In this document: positions 31,356-42,444 of the stretch, piece by piece
How positions within the stretch are numbered: position 1 is the first letter of the stretch
How the letters are laid out: each line of letters opens with the position of its first letter
Assembly (NCBI RefSeq): GCF_004379335.1
Contig: NZ_CP038013.1
Coordinates: forward strand, 1,054,001-1,118,000
Source: Spiroplasma gladiatoris
GTDB taxonomy: Bacteria; Bacillota_I; Bacilli_A; Mycoplasmatales; Mycoplasmataceae
Length of the DNA: 64,000 nt
Direction: 5' to 3'
Position numbers and translations under genes: made by a program
Notes under the pieces: generated by a model
What the model was told of the DNA's origin: nothing
Database searches by the model: none
The model's input: the letters and a program-made list of their open reading frames with translations, nothing else

Positions 31356-33131
31356 TTAAATTAGTTTTTTAAGTTCTTTTGTAAGTTTTTCTATTTCATT
31401 AATTAATGGAAGATAAGTTTCTTCTTTATCAAAATCAACACCACTATCTTTTAAAATTTCTAATGGATCTTTATGACCTCCTGCTTTTAAAAATTTTAAA
31501 ATACTTTCTGGTCCTCTTTTTTTAAAGTCATCATACAATTTGAAACTTGCAACAATATCTATTGCATATTTATAAACATAAAATGGCGAAAAGAAGAAGT
31601 GTCCAATATATGGTCACTGATATGCATCTCTGTCTTTATCGTCGAATATATTGTAACCATAATCGTTTTCTACTTTTAAAAATAAATTCATTAAACTATC
31701 AGCGGTAATTGGTTCTCCTGCTTCAGCTAATTTATGAGCGTCATATTCAAACTGAGCAAATTGAATTTGTCTAAAAAATGTTGAACATAAATCAAAAATT
31801 CTTTGTTGTAACAAGTATACTTTTTCTGAGTCATCCTTTAGGTTTTTGTAAGTATAGTCAAACAAAATATGTTCATTAAAAGTAGATGCCACTTCCGCTA
31901 AAATCAGTGGATAATTTCCTAGCGGATAAGGTTGATAATTGCATGCTAAATATGTGTGAACTGAATGGCCCAATTCGTGAGCTAGTGTGCTTACAGAATT
32001 TAATTTATCATCCCAGTTCATTAAAATAATTGGGTCAACACCATAAGAACCAGATGAATATGCTCCGCTTCTTTTTGATTTGTCTTCATAAAAATCAATT
32101 GCATTTGGTCTGGTTGCTTTTTGTAAATAAGAAATATATTCTTCTCCTAACACATTTAATGATTCTTTAACTATTTTTAAACCTTCTTCTACACTAAAAA
32201 CTTTTTTAAACTCTTTAGTTAAAGTTAATTCTCTATCCGTTGTATTAAATATTTTTAAATTATATTTATCTTTTAATGTTAAATAATATTCTTTTAAAAC
32301 ATTAATATGTTTTTTCCCAACTTCTAATAGTTTTTCATACACACTTACAGGAACGTTATCTTTTTTCAAACTCATTTCAAGACTACTAGAATAGTTTCTA
32401 ATTTTATAATCTTCTACATCTTTTAATAAAATTCCTTCATAAATTTTTGCATAGGAATATTTTCTTGATTTATAATTACAAAATCTTTTTTCTCATATTT
32501 CTTTTCTTAACTCTTGATCATTTAATGGATCAGAGTCTTGCATTACTTTTCTAAAAACAGTTGAGTCTACAACCACTTCTTCTCCATTTAAAATTATTTT
32601 TTCTTCTATATTATCTGCATAAGCTAAACTATCATAAAGTTCGCCAATAGCATTCCTACTTCTGGACACTTTACTTAATATAGATTCTTGTTCTTCATCA
32701 AGAATATGTTTTTGTTTTGAAAACAATTTTTCAAAGCTATAAGTTTGTGATTCAAACTCACTATCCTTTAAAAAGTCTAATATATTTTCTTTACCTATCA
32801 ATAATACTTCAGGACTAAAAAAACTAATTTTTGAAATGCTTTCTTGATATGTATTTGAAAACATAGAATTTAATTCTTGTAGTTCAGTATTAGTTTGATC
32901 AACATCATACATGTGAACATATTGACTAAGTCTATCAATTAGATAATCTGCTTTTTTATCAATTGTCAAATATTTTAAAAAGTTTTCTTTTATGTTTAAT
33001 GTTCCTTTCAACTCTTCTAATTCATCAAACATTTTTTTAAAAACTTCTAAGTCGCTTAAAAATTCATCTTTACTTCTGTAAAGATGACTAAAGTCTCATT
33101 TATAATCTTTTTTTGCTTCATTTCTTTTCAT
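31356..33131 (-). CDS. pepF: Oligoendopeptidase F (M3 family)
   Basis: A 591-residue cytoplasmic zinc peptidase with several TGA Trp codons. The active site TLAHELGHSVHTY contains HExxH with the catalytic Glu; the third ligand lies in the ILAEVASTFNEH segment (Glu). It cleaves peptides of roughly 6-20 residues, supplying amino acids. No clear ribosome binding site precedes the ATG at 33131, so it may be translated from a very short leader. Confidence 0.94.
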
Positions 33132-33141
33132 GGTTAAATTA

Positions 33142-33147
33142 TATAAT
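33142..33147 (+). promoter_or_regulatory. Candidate -10 element for the ECF/MFS-like gene
   Basis: TATAAT on the plus strand in the AT-rich gap between divergent pepF and the large membrane protein. The -35 is not clear, and the element could equally serve other starts, so the transcript beginning is uncertain. It lies about 60 bases before the structured leader. Confidence 0.3.
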
Positions 33148-33206
33148 ATTATTTAAGTTATTATATAAGCAATAATATTTAAATTAAAAATTAGAATTTT
33201 TTTATA

Positions 33207-33301
33207 AAGTGTTAATATTTTACTAGAGGTTAAAATGGAACACTTAATTAAAAGTATGAATAATTTTCACTAGTTTCTCTAAATTATTTAATAATTTAGA
33301 G
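33207..33301 (+). promoter_or_regulatory. Structured leader, riboswitch-like
   Basis: A two-part hairpin lies first: AAGTGTT (33207-33213) pairs with AACACTT (33239-33245), and inside it ATTTTAC pairs with GTTAAAAT. The loop bases CTAG (33223-33226) can pair with CTAG at 33270-33273, which would make a pseudoknot. A perfect 12-bp palindrome (33277-33301, one central base) then runs right into the GGAGG of the next gene. No known riboswitch consensus (TPP, FMN, THF, preQ1, purine) could be matched by eye. The combination before a vitamin-type transporter gene suggests ligand control. Confidence 0.45.
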
Positions 33302-33309
33302 GAGGAACC

Positions 33310-35124
33310 ATGGAAAATAATAGAGTAAAACTGATATTTAAAATCACAATATCTGCTCTTCTATCTTCTTTTTTAACTATTTTAAATTTACTATTTAGCT
33401 TTGTACCTGGACTTGATGTGTCTTTTTTAATGTTGGCACTACTATCATTAATGATGACCTGAGATATTGCTTTTTTTGTTACCTTAACAACTTCTGCTTT
33501 AGCTTTTCTTTATAAAATCCCCATTTTTGATGGTGTAAGCTTTTTATTAACAAATCTGCTAACTTTTGTAATATTTTTTTCTTTAAGAAAAATGCTTTTA
33601 AAAAATAAATGATCAATTTTTTTATTATTATTAATCATAAGTACTTTGTATGATACTTTTATATTTTTATTATGATTAGTAATTAGTGATTTGCAAAATG
33701 CGACTGCTATGTATATATCAAAAACAGCAGAGATGCATATAATATTTGTTGTTTATTTATTTTTACCTATCATTACTTTTAAAAAGTTAGAAATAGTTTT
33801 ATTTAAAATTAGTTCAAAGTATAGTTTTATTATCAACCGTAATTATTTAGATTACTGAGATAAAGAGGAGATTGAGAAAATGAAAAAATATAGTGATAAA
33901 AAAAGCAACTATGTTGCCCAATTAATTTCTTTAATTATATCAATGAATATTTTAATGAGTTTTTTAGCGTTTTTACCATTTCTTATTAATAATTATTATG
34001 GATATAAATACATTTTGTTATTAATTATTCTTCCTATTGTGATGTTAATTATGACTCCACAGTGGATGAAGTTAAAAAAGAAAACTAATAATAAATTAGT
34101 CTTGACACACAATTGTGTTGGTTTAATTGTTGCACTTACTTTTGTTTTTTTAGGAATGATGTTGAAAAATTATAACTTAGCTTTAAGTTTAATGATTTTA
34201 GGAATAATTTTATTTGGAGTTTTTATTGCCGGATTTATTCCAATGAACATAGAAATTCTAAAAAGTTATAAATTTAGAAATGGACAAAAAAATAATGTAA
34301 ATAAAATTATTACTATGAGTAGTTTTGTTTTAATACCATTTCCATTTTTATTAGAAAATTTTACTAAGTCAGTTTATACAATGACATTATATTTATTTCT
34401 TATTTTAATTGTCCTATTTATTTTGTGCTTGAATCGAAACATAATGAGTGATGGCAATGTTTTAAAAGTAAGCAAAGAAGATTTTAGAGACGCATTTAAA
34501 AATAAAAAGTTTTTATCAATATCTTTAACACAAAGTATCTTTATAGGTTTGGAAAAGTTTTTAGAATATGGGTTAATATTTTTCTTTTTTATATCATTTA
34601 CAAATAAAAATTTAACTTTAGAGTTTTTTCAACCTAGAATATATTTATTTATATTTTGTGGTTTTTTACTTAAACATGTTGGAAGAGCTGCTGGGTATTT
34701 ATTTAAATGAAAAAATAGTAATAATATTAAAATAAATTATTTATCAAATGTTATGTTTATGATGACTTTTTTAGTAATATTTACTTTTACATTAGTTGCA
34801 TTATTTATAAGTTTTAATAATATTAATCTTGTTTATAAACTTATAATTATTTTTTCACAATTTGTTATGGGTTTAGCATATATCCTTTTAAAAAGATCTC
34901 AAGATCGAGTTTATAAAAATATGCTGAATGAAAAAGGAATTAATGGCGCATTTATTCTAGATCACTTAAATGGAAATGTTTTATATTCTTTAACAACTTA
35001 TATATTATTTGCAGTATTTTTTGTAGCAATTCCATTCAATATTTATACTTTTATTGCTTTAAATTCAATTCTATTATTAACATCAACGGTAGTAACTATT
35101 TCAAATTTAATTATTAAAAAATAA
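33310..35124 (+). CDS. Large membrane protein: ECF S-component-like N-terminus joined to an MFS-like C-terminus
   Basis: A single frame of 604 residues that crosses several TGA Trp codons (for example 33853 region and 34708-34710). Residues 1-190 have about six hydrophobic segments and the look of an ECF substrate-binding S component (small, very hydrophobic, PGLDVSFLMLALLSLMMTWD). A charged linker (DYWDKEEIEKMKKYSDKK) follows, then about 410 residues with 11-12 hydrophobic segments resembling a major-facilitator protein. I assign both halves by topology only. AGAGGAGGAACC precedes the ATG. Substrate unknown; the unlinked EcfA1/A2 genes would energise the first half. It ends at a convergent terminator. 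Confidence 0.65.
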
Positions 35125-35156
35125 AAAATCTTGATTATCAATAATCAAGATTTTTT
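35123..35156. terminator. Bidirectional terminator
   Basis: A 16-bp inverted repeat (AAAAAATCTTGATTAT) with A- and T-runs on both sides, between the convergent ECF/MFS-like gene and the first leucyl aminopeptidase gene. Confidence 0.85.
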
Positions 35157-35159
35157 TAA

Positions 35160-36497
35160 TTACTTGTTCATAAGTTCGAACAAAGTTCTAGTCATAACTG
35201 CTTTTCCTCTTTTATCTTCATAAGCAGTGCTTGCAACATCTAAATGAATATATGAGTTATTTTCTGAAAAAACATTCAAAAATGCAGCTGCAGTTGAAGA
35301 ACCTGCAAAACCATTTGTTCCTGAATTATCAAGATCAGCTATTTTTGAACCCTTCATAACCTCTAAATGCTCATCATCTAAAGGTAGCCTTCATACTTTT
35401 TCATGTGATTTTTTTGACGCATTTACAAATTCTTCATAAAAACTAATATCATTACTAAAAGCACCTGTATATCAAGGACCTAAAGCAATTCTTATCGCTC
35501 CAGTTAAAGTAGCTACTGTTATTAATCTTTTAGCATTCAATTCTCTTATTGCATAAGTCATTCCATCAGCTAGTACTAATCTTCCTTCTGCATCAGTATT
35601 TCCAATTTCAACTGTCTTACCATTCATAGAAGTTAGAACAGATTCTGTTAAAGTAGCTTTTCCTCCAATTCGATTATCAGTTAAAAGAGCGACTGATACA
35701 ACGTTGCATTTAGCTTTGTTTTTTGCAAGAGCAAGAACTGCTGCACTAACAATTGCACTTCCTGACATATCAAATTTCATATTTGCTAGGAATTGAGAAC
35801 CTTTTAAATTGTACCCTCCAGAATCAAAAGTAATTCCTTTGCCTATAAATGCTGTTTTTTCTACGTTTTTGTCTGTACAATATTCTAAGATAACAACTCT
35901 TGGGTCAATATAAGAACCTGCATTAACACCCAATAACAATCCCATTTTTTTATCTTCAATTTCTTTTTTAGTTAATACTGTCACTTTTAAATCCGGTATT
36001 TCCTTGGCTTTTGATTCAATCATATTTGTAATTTCAATTGAAGTTCCTAAGTTTGGCGGTAAGTCTTGCAAATCTCTTGCAAAATTTACATATTCTAATT
36101 TAATACTTGCTTGTTGATAATGTTCTTCTAAACTTTTATCAAATAAAAGGCTAAAGTTTTTAAAACTAGGTTTAGTTTCTTTTAAACTAAATTGCTGATG
36201 TGTACTAAATAAAATTATCTCTACGATTAATTTAAAAATTTCTTTATCATTGTTAAAAACTTTTAAAATTGAATTAAAATCAATATTTAAATCATACTTT
36301 GCTGAACTAACAATCTTAGAAAAAATATCTTGTATTTTTTTATCTTCTAAGTTTTTTTCTAAACATAAGTAAATTGTTTTTTCTTCGATTGATAAAGTTG
36401 TATGTCCTACTTCATTGATTATAAAATCTTTTTTTAAAGAATCTTTTTCAAAACCAACTAGTGTTAAGTTATATTTTTTTTCATTTACTATAATCAT
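35160..36497 (-). CDS. Leucyl aminopeptidase, M17 family (copy 1)
   Basis: Cytosolic two-metal aminopeptidase, 445 residues, with a TGA Trp at 35472-35474. Metal and catalytic motifs are intact: GKGITFDSGGYNLK (Lys, Asp), KFDMSGSAIV (Asp), GNTDAEGRLVLADG (Asp, Glu and the catalytic Arg). The signature NTDAEGRL is exact. I chose the ATG at 36497, which has AAAGGAAAT about 7 bases upstream and matches the start of copies 2 and 3; the upstream in-frame start at 36581 lies in the promoter region. Two paralogues lie at 39702-42402. It likely finishes peptide breakdown begun by PepF. Confidence 0.92.
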
Positions 36498-36535
36498 AAT
36501 TATATTTCCTTTACTATATAAATGAATTATATTAT

Positions 36536-36570
36536 CTTTATTAAAATAAAAGTTATTTATTTTAATAAAG
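36536..36570. promoter_or_regulatory. Perfect inverted repeat between divergent pep and nox genes
   Basis: CTTTATTAAAATAAA (36536-36550) and its exact complement (36556-36570) flank five bases. On the plus strand six T follow, like a terminator, yet no plus-strand gene lies upstream. On the minus strand it covers the -35 region of a TATAAT at 36526-36531 for the aminopeptidase gene. It may be an operator or an attenuator for the nox transcript. Confidence 0.4.
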
Positions 36571-36658
36571 TTTTTTATCAAAAAAATTAATATAATAATA
36601 TTGCTAATAATTTTTTAAATTATAGCATTATAAATATATTTATTTTAAAGGAGAATAT

Positions 36659-37981
36659 ATGAAAATAGTTATATTGGGTGGAGGAGCAACTGGTATGGGT
36701 GTTGCTGCGAAACTTAAGAGAAATGATAAAAATAATGAAGTAATTGTTATTGAAACTGAAAACTATGTTTCTTTAGGAGCTTGTGGTTTACCTTATTTTG
36801 TTGGTAATCATTTTGAAAATAAAAATAATCTTTTTGCAAGATCAATAGAAAAATTTAATGAATCTGGTATTGAAGTAAAAATTAATCAAAAATTTTTAAA
36901 TGCTGATTTTGACAATAAAAAAATAGATTTAGAAGATCAAACAATTTCTTATGACAAATTAGTTATTGCAACAGGATCAACTAATAGTGTTCCAAACATT
37001 AGCGGATTAGATGATATTAAATGACATAAATTAACAAAACTAGAAGATGCATTAGAACTAAAAGAAAAGTGTAAAGATACAGATGTAAAAAACATATTAA
37101 TTGTTGGAGCAGGTTTTATAGGTTTAGAATTAGCAGAAAACTTATCAAAGTTAGGTAAGTCTATAACAATTGTTGAAAGAGATGAAGAACTATTTTCAAG
37201 ATTATATGATGAAGAAATATCACAACTTCTTGAGCAGAATTTACAAAGAAATAAAATAGAATTAATTTTAAATAGTTCAGTTAGTGAATTTAAAAAATCA
37301 AACAATAATAAGGTTTTGGCAAATATTAATCAGACAGAATTTGAGTACGATTTAGTGGTTTTAGCATCAGGATTTAAACCAAATACTAAATTTTTTAAAG
37401 ATAGCAAATTAAAAATGGATAATAAAGGTGCAATTATTGTTGATGAATTTGGGGCTACAAATATTGTTGATGTTTATTCTGGAGGTGATTGTTGTGTTAT
37501 TAAAAACAAAATCACAAATGAATTGTGCTATTCTCCTTTAGCAACAGTTGCTTCTAAACAAGCTAAAGTTATTGCGAATAATATTTGTAATATTAATTCT
37601 AAATTTAGTGGCACTATTCAAAGCTCAATTATTAGAGTTTTTGATGATTCAGCAGCTAGAGCAGGAATTACAGAAAAAGAAGCAATAAGTATGACTATGA
37701 AAATAAAAACTGTTTTTATTAAAGATAAAGATCATACAAACTATTTAAAAGGACAAAAAGATATTTATTTAAAATTAATAATGAATGAAGACACAAAAGA
37801 ATTAGTAGGAGCACAAATGCTTGGAGATCCTAACTCGATATTAAGATTTTATTGTTTAGTACCATTAATATGAAATAAAAATAAAGTTGATGAAAGTTTA
37901 GAGCAAATAGACTTACCTTATGCTCCACCTTTTTCAAGAACTTTTGATATTATTCATATTGCTTTATCAAAACTTGTTTAA
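36659..37981 (+). CDS. nox: NADH oxidase / CoA-disulfide reductase-type flavoprotein
   Basis: 440 residues with TGA Trp codons at 37022-37024 and later. Dinucleotide fold 1 is VILGGGATGMGVAAKL for FAD, fold 2 is ILIVGAGFIGLELAENL for NAD(P)H. A single redox cysteine is Cys42 in SLGACGLPYFVG, the position of the catalytic sulfenic-acid Cys in water-forming NADH oxidases. DVYSGGDCCV is the second FAD motif, and a pyr_redox dimerisation domain ends the protein. It regenerates NAD+ for glycolysis with O2; CoA-disulfide reduction is the alternative. AAAGGAGAAT precedes the ATG. The symporter gene starts 14 bases after it. Confidence 0.88.
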
Positions 37982-37995
37982 AAGGAGAGATTTAT

Positions 37996-39663
37996 ATGTT
38001 TTTAGCAGAAAATAAAAACAATATTTTAAGAGATTTTTTAGCCATAAGTCAATGACAATCTGCGGTTGCGATTTTAGTTTTTGTATCTATTCAAATAGGT
38101 TTTTATGTTTTTTTAAAAAAAATTAAATTTGCATTTATGTTTAGAGTTATTATCGGAATGCTTCTAGGTTTAATATTTGGAATTATTGTTCAAGCTATTA
38201 TTGGTTTTCCAGATCAAAAAACTTTAGAAGCTGGTTTTAAAGATAGTGGAAGTGATATTTATTGAGTTAACGAATTAAATATATGATCACAGTTTTTTAA
38301 AAATATTTTTATTAGAGGAGTTTATTTATTAACTATTCCTATTGTATTCATTGCCATTTTTAAAATAACAGCAAAACCAGGAGAATCTGGTTTAGCAAGA
38401 ATTACTTTAAAAGGAATTGCTTTACTACTAATCAATGTTGGAGTAATGTTTACAATTACATTCTTTTTAGGTATTGTAACAAATGTAGGGGGTGGAATTT
38501 TTGATTCTTCACTTGAAGGAAATGCAGCAAATAGAGATAATGTTCCTTTGCCTCAAATTATTTGAAACTATTTACCCATGAACTTTTTTAGTGCTTTATC
38601 AAAAGATGCAATAATTCCAGTTATGGTTATAGCAGCAATTGCAGGAATGTCTGTGAAAATTTTATCAAAACGTAATAAAGTTGAAATGCAAGCAATCGTA
38701 AACGGAGCAGATACAGCTTGAAAAGTAACTTCTTCAATGTTAACTACTTTTATGAAAATAATGCCTTTAGCAGTAATGTCAATGCTTTCAACATCAATAA
38801 CTTCAAGACCAATTGGAGAATTAGCAAATATCGGTAAAGTAATTGGAGTTGGATATTTAGGAGTTGTAATTGCAATTTTATGATTAACTTTACAAATATT
38901 TTTATCAAAAATAAAAGTTGGTGCGTGATGAAAACATGCTTGAAGACCTTTAATTCAAGGGTTTAGTACTCAATCTTCAAATGCAACTTTACCAGTTTCA
39001 ATAGATACTTTAGAAAAAATGAAAGTTTCAAATAAAGTTTCACACACACTTGCTCCAATTTCAACAACAATGGGTTTAATAGCTTGTGCTGGAGTTCAAG
39101 CTGGATTAGCAACTAGTATTTTATGAACAGGATCAGAAGTTCCAAGTCAATCTATGGGTCTATTCACTTACTTTATAATTTCTTTGGCTGTTACAGTTAT
39201 TGCTTCACTTGGTATTGCTGGAGTTCCAGGAACAGCAACAGTTGTTACATTTGGAGTAATTGGTGGTATTGGCTTTCCAGAATTTATAGATGCAGTTATT
39301 GCAGTTATTGCTCCTTTAGACGGTTTATTTGATATGGGAAGAACAGGTGCAAACGTTCTAGCTGGATTTACTACCTCTACTATTATTGCGAAGTCCGAAG
39401 GTTTAATTGAAGAAGGTTCGCCGATATTAACTTTAAAAGGTATTGAGAGGCAAAAACAAATCTTACAAATTAATAAGTATAAAGACGAATATAAAGAAAG
39501 TATATTGTTAAATAAAAAAGAATATTTAAAAAATATTAAGCAAAAAGATTTAAGCATTGATGATAAGAAAATATTGGAAATAGAGTTTAAAAATAAAAAT
39601 CAAGAAATCAAAAATAATTATTTAGATCAACAAAAGAATTATAAAGAAAGTAGAAGAAAATAA
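37996..39663 (+). CDS. Dicarboxylate/amino acid:cation symporter (GltP/DAACS family)
   Basis: A 555-residue membrane protein with many TGA Trp codons. The family's serine-rich loop is FSTQSSNATLPVS, and the substrate-binding TM8 region DMGRTGANVLAGFTTSTII carries the D-x2-R-T-x2-N pattern of glutamate/aspartate carriers. It is longer than the usual about 430 residues because of a soluble insert near residue 75-95 and a charged, Lys-rich tail of about 85 residues. Aspartate, glutamate or dicarboxylates are likely substrates. AAAGGAGAG precedes the ATG. It is transcribed with nox and ends at a strong terminator. Confidence 0.9.
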
Positions 39664-39695
39664 AAACTTCCTTGCACCATAGCAAGGAAGTTTTT
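39662..39695. terminator. Bidirectional terminator after the symporter gene
   Basis: A 14-bp stem (AAAAACTTCCTTGC, six-base loop) with A and T runs, serving both the symporter and the convergent aminopeptidase copy 2. Confidence 0.9.
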
Positions 39696-39701
39696 ATTTT
39701 T

Positions 39702-41039
39702 TTATTTATTTAATAATTCAAACAACGTTCTTGTCATTGGTGCAAGACCACGACCATCACTATCTGCTGTTAAAGCAATGTCTAAATGTATGTATGGTTT
39801 TTCTTCACTAAATGCATTTAAAAATGCAGCAGCAGTTGAAGAACCAGCTTCTCTAATGTTACCTGTGTTAGATAAATCAGCAATTTTAGATGATTGCATT
39901 ACTTTTAAATGTTCTTTAATTAAAGGTAAATTTCAAACAGGTTCGTTAGCTTTTTTTGCAGCTTCATTAAATTCATTTAAAAAATCTTCATTATTTGTAA
40001 ATGTTCCTGTAAATCATCTTCCCAATGAGAAAATCATTGCTCCTGTTAATGTTGCAACAGTTACTAGTCTTTGTGCATTAAGTTTTCTAATTGCATAAGT
40101 CATTCCATCAACTAATACCAATCTTCCTTCTGCATCAGTATTTCCTATTTCAATTGTTTGTCCATTCATTGTTTTTACAATTGATTCAGTTAAAGTAGCA
40201 TGACCACCAATTCTGTTATCTGTTAACATACCTACTGAAACTACATTTGCTTTTGCTTTTGCTTTTGCAAGTGCCATAACTGTGGAACTCACTATTGCAC
40301 AACCTGACATGTCAAACTTCATACCAACCATTGAAGATGAAGGTTTTAAATTGTACCCTCCAGAATCGAATGTAATCCCTTTTCCAACATAAGCTGTTTT
40401 CATAAGACTTTCATCACTACAATATTCAAGTACAACAATTTGTCCTTCAACATATGATCCATCATTTACAGATAAGAATGATCCCATTCCTAATTTATCT
40501 GCTTCTTTTCTTCCCATAATAGTTACTTTTATACCATCAATTTTTTCAGCTTTTTCTTTGATACGTTTAGCTATTTCGACTGATGTACCTACATTTGGAG
40601 GTAAATCTTGTAAATCTCTTGCAAAGTTTACAAATTCTAATTTAATTTCTGAACTATCATAGATAGCTTGATATTTACTATCAAATAATAAATTAAAAGA
40701 CTTTTGTTTTGATTCTTCTGATTTCATTTCAAAAGGCTTGTGAGTAACAAATAATATTTGTTCTACAATAATTTGAAATGCTTCTTCTTTGTTTTCTAAA
40801 ATTTCTAAAAATGAGTCTATATCAATATTTAAATCGTATTTAGCAGAAACAATAATTGAACTTATTAAGTTTGCTAAACCTCTCATATCTATTTTTGAAT
40901 CTAAGCAGTAGTAAATAGTTTTGTCTTCTGATACTAATGTTGAAGCTCCACTTTCTAATACTACAACTGAGTTTACTTTTGAATCTTTTGTTATTGCTTT
41001 TAATGTTATTTCATAATTTTTTTTATTTGTTGATATCAT
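39702..41039 (-). CDS. Leucyl aminopeptidase, M17 family (copy 2)
   Basis: 445 residues, TGA Trp at 40014-40016. The motifs GKGITFDSGGYNLK, KFDMSGCAIV and GNTDAEGRLVLVDG keep all metal ligands. It is the same length as copy 1, with the same ending pattern (TRTLFELLNK), so the copies are true paralogues. It starts 19 bases after copy 3, with AAGGAGAATT before the ATG, so copies 3 and 2 form one unit. Confidence 0.92.
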
Positions 41040-41058
41040 AATTTAATTCTCCTTTTTT

Positions 41059-42402
41059 TTAATTATTTAGTAATTCATATAATGTTTTTTGCATTGGTGC
41101 AAGTCCGCGTTCTTCGAAATCTGCTGTTCCTGCTATGTCTAGGTGAATGTATGGTTTATTTTCGCTAAACTCGTTTAAAAATGCAGCGGCAGTACATGAA
41201 TAACCTCCGTCTTTATTTGATAATTCACAACTTGCAATATCTGCAATTTTTGTAAATTTTAATGGTTCTAAATGCTCTTTTAATAAAGGCATCCTTCAAA
41301 TTTTTTCTTGTGATCTAGTAGATGCTAGTTCAAACTCTTCATAAAAACTGTCATTTGTAGTAAATGCTCCTGTTTGTCATTTACCTAGTGCTGAAAAAAT
41401 TGAACCTGTTAATGTAGCGATTGTAAATAATTGCTCAACTTTAGCTTCTCTTATCGCATAAGTCATTCCATCAGCTAGTACCAATCTTCCTTCTGCATCA
41501 GTATCTGCAATTTCTACAGTTTTTCCATTCATAGACTTTACAATCGATTCTGGTAAAGTTGCTTTACCTCCAATTCGATTATCTGTTAGCATAGCAATTG
41601 AAATAACATTACACTTAGCTTTTCTTTTTGCCAAAGCCAAAACTGTTGCACTGGCAATTGCAGCACCAGACATATCATATTTCATATTTTTTAAATAATT
41701 GGCTGGTTTTAAGTTGTATCCTCCAGAATCAAATGTAATTCCTTTACCAATCAATCCAGTTTTTGGTTGATTTTTATCTCCGCAATATTCTAATATAACA
41801 ATTCTTGGATCGACATATGAAGCTGCATTTACAGCCAAATATAGTCCCATACCATAATCTATAGCTTCTTGTTTTCCTAAAATAGATATTTTTACATTCT
41901 GAATTTCTTTTGCTTTACTTTCAATAATGTTTGCAATATCAATTGCTGTACCCAAGTTAGGTGGCAAGTCTTGCAAATCTCTTGCAAAATTTACAAACTC
42001 AAGCTTTATTCTTGAGTTTTCAACAACACTATCAAACTCTTTATCATAAACTAAGTTATAAGTTTTTTTCTTGCTTATTTCTTTTTTCATTTCAATTTGT
42101 TGATGATTTGCAAACATAAACGCTTCAATAACAGCTTGTACTATTTCTTTTTTATTTTCATAAATTTTTGCGAAAGAGTTTAAATCAATATTTAAGTCTA
42201 TTTTGTTTTCTTTAACAAATGATTTAATAAGATTTCCTATATCAAAGATTGACATTTTATCACAAACACATAAATACAAAGTTTTTTCTTCAGTTATCAA
42301 TGTCGATGTCTTAAGTTCTTTAATAACAAGATTATTGACATTAGTATTTTTTGTAATTGCTTTTAATGTTATGTCAAAACCCTTACTATTAAATGTAATC
42401 AT
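41059..42402 (-). CDS. Leucyl aminopeptidase, M17 family (copy 3)
   Basis: 447 residues, TGA Trp at 41377-41379. GKGITFDSGGYNLK and KYDMSGAAIA are kept, but the signature reads ADTDAEGRLVLADG: the first Asn of NTDAEGRL is Asp. The two metal ligands (Asp and Glu) remain, so activity is likely, perhaps with altered metal or substrate preference. AAAGGAG precedes the ATG. It is the first gene of the copy 3-copy 2 unit. Confidence 0.9.
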
Positions 42403-42444
42403 AATTCTAATACTCCTTTATTAGTGATATTATCACACATTTTC

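Noticed and set aside
33207-33301. Purine, preQ1 or THF riboswitch in the leader
   Set aside because: Diagnostic conserved bases of these classes are absent; only the general architecture is riboswitch-like.
36498-36581. Aminopeptidase copy 1 starting at 36581 with 28 more residues
   Set aside because: The extra segment covers the promoter region and has no match in copies 2 and 3, whereas a good ribosome binding site precedes 36497.
39123-39332. Plus-strand frame encoding a Ser/Tyr/Cys-rich 69-residue peptide
   Set aside because: It is a shadow frame inside the symporter gene.
42403-42444. Terminator or RNA between aminopeptidase copy 3 and the GIY-YIG gene
   Set aside because: The 42 bases contain only a ribosome binding site and no stable hairpin.
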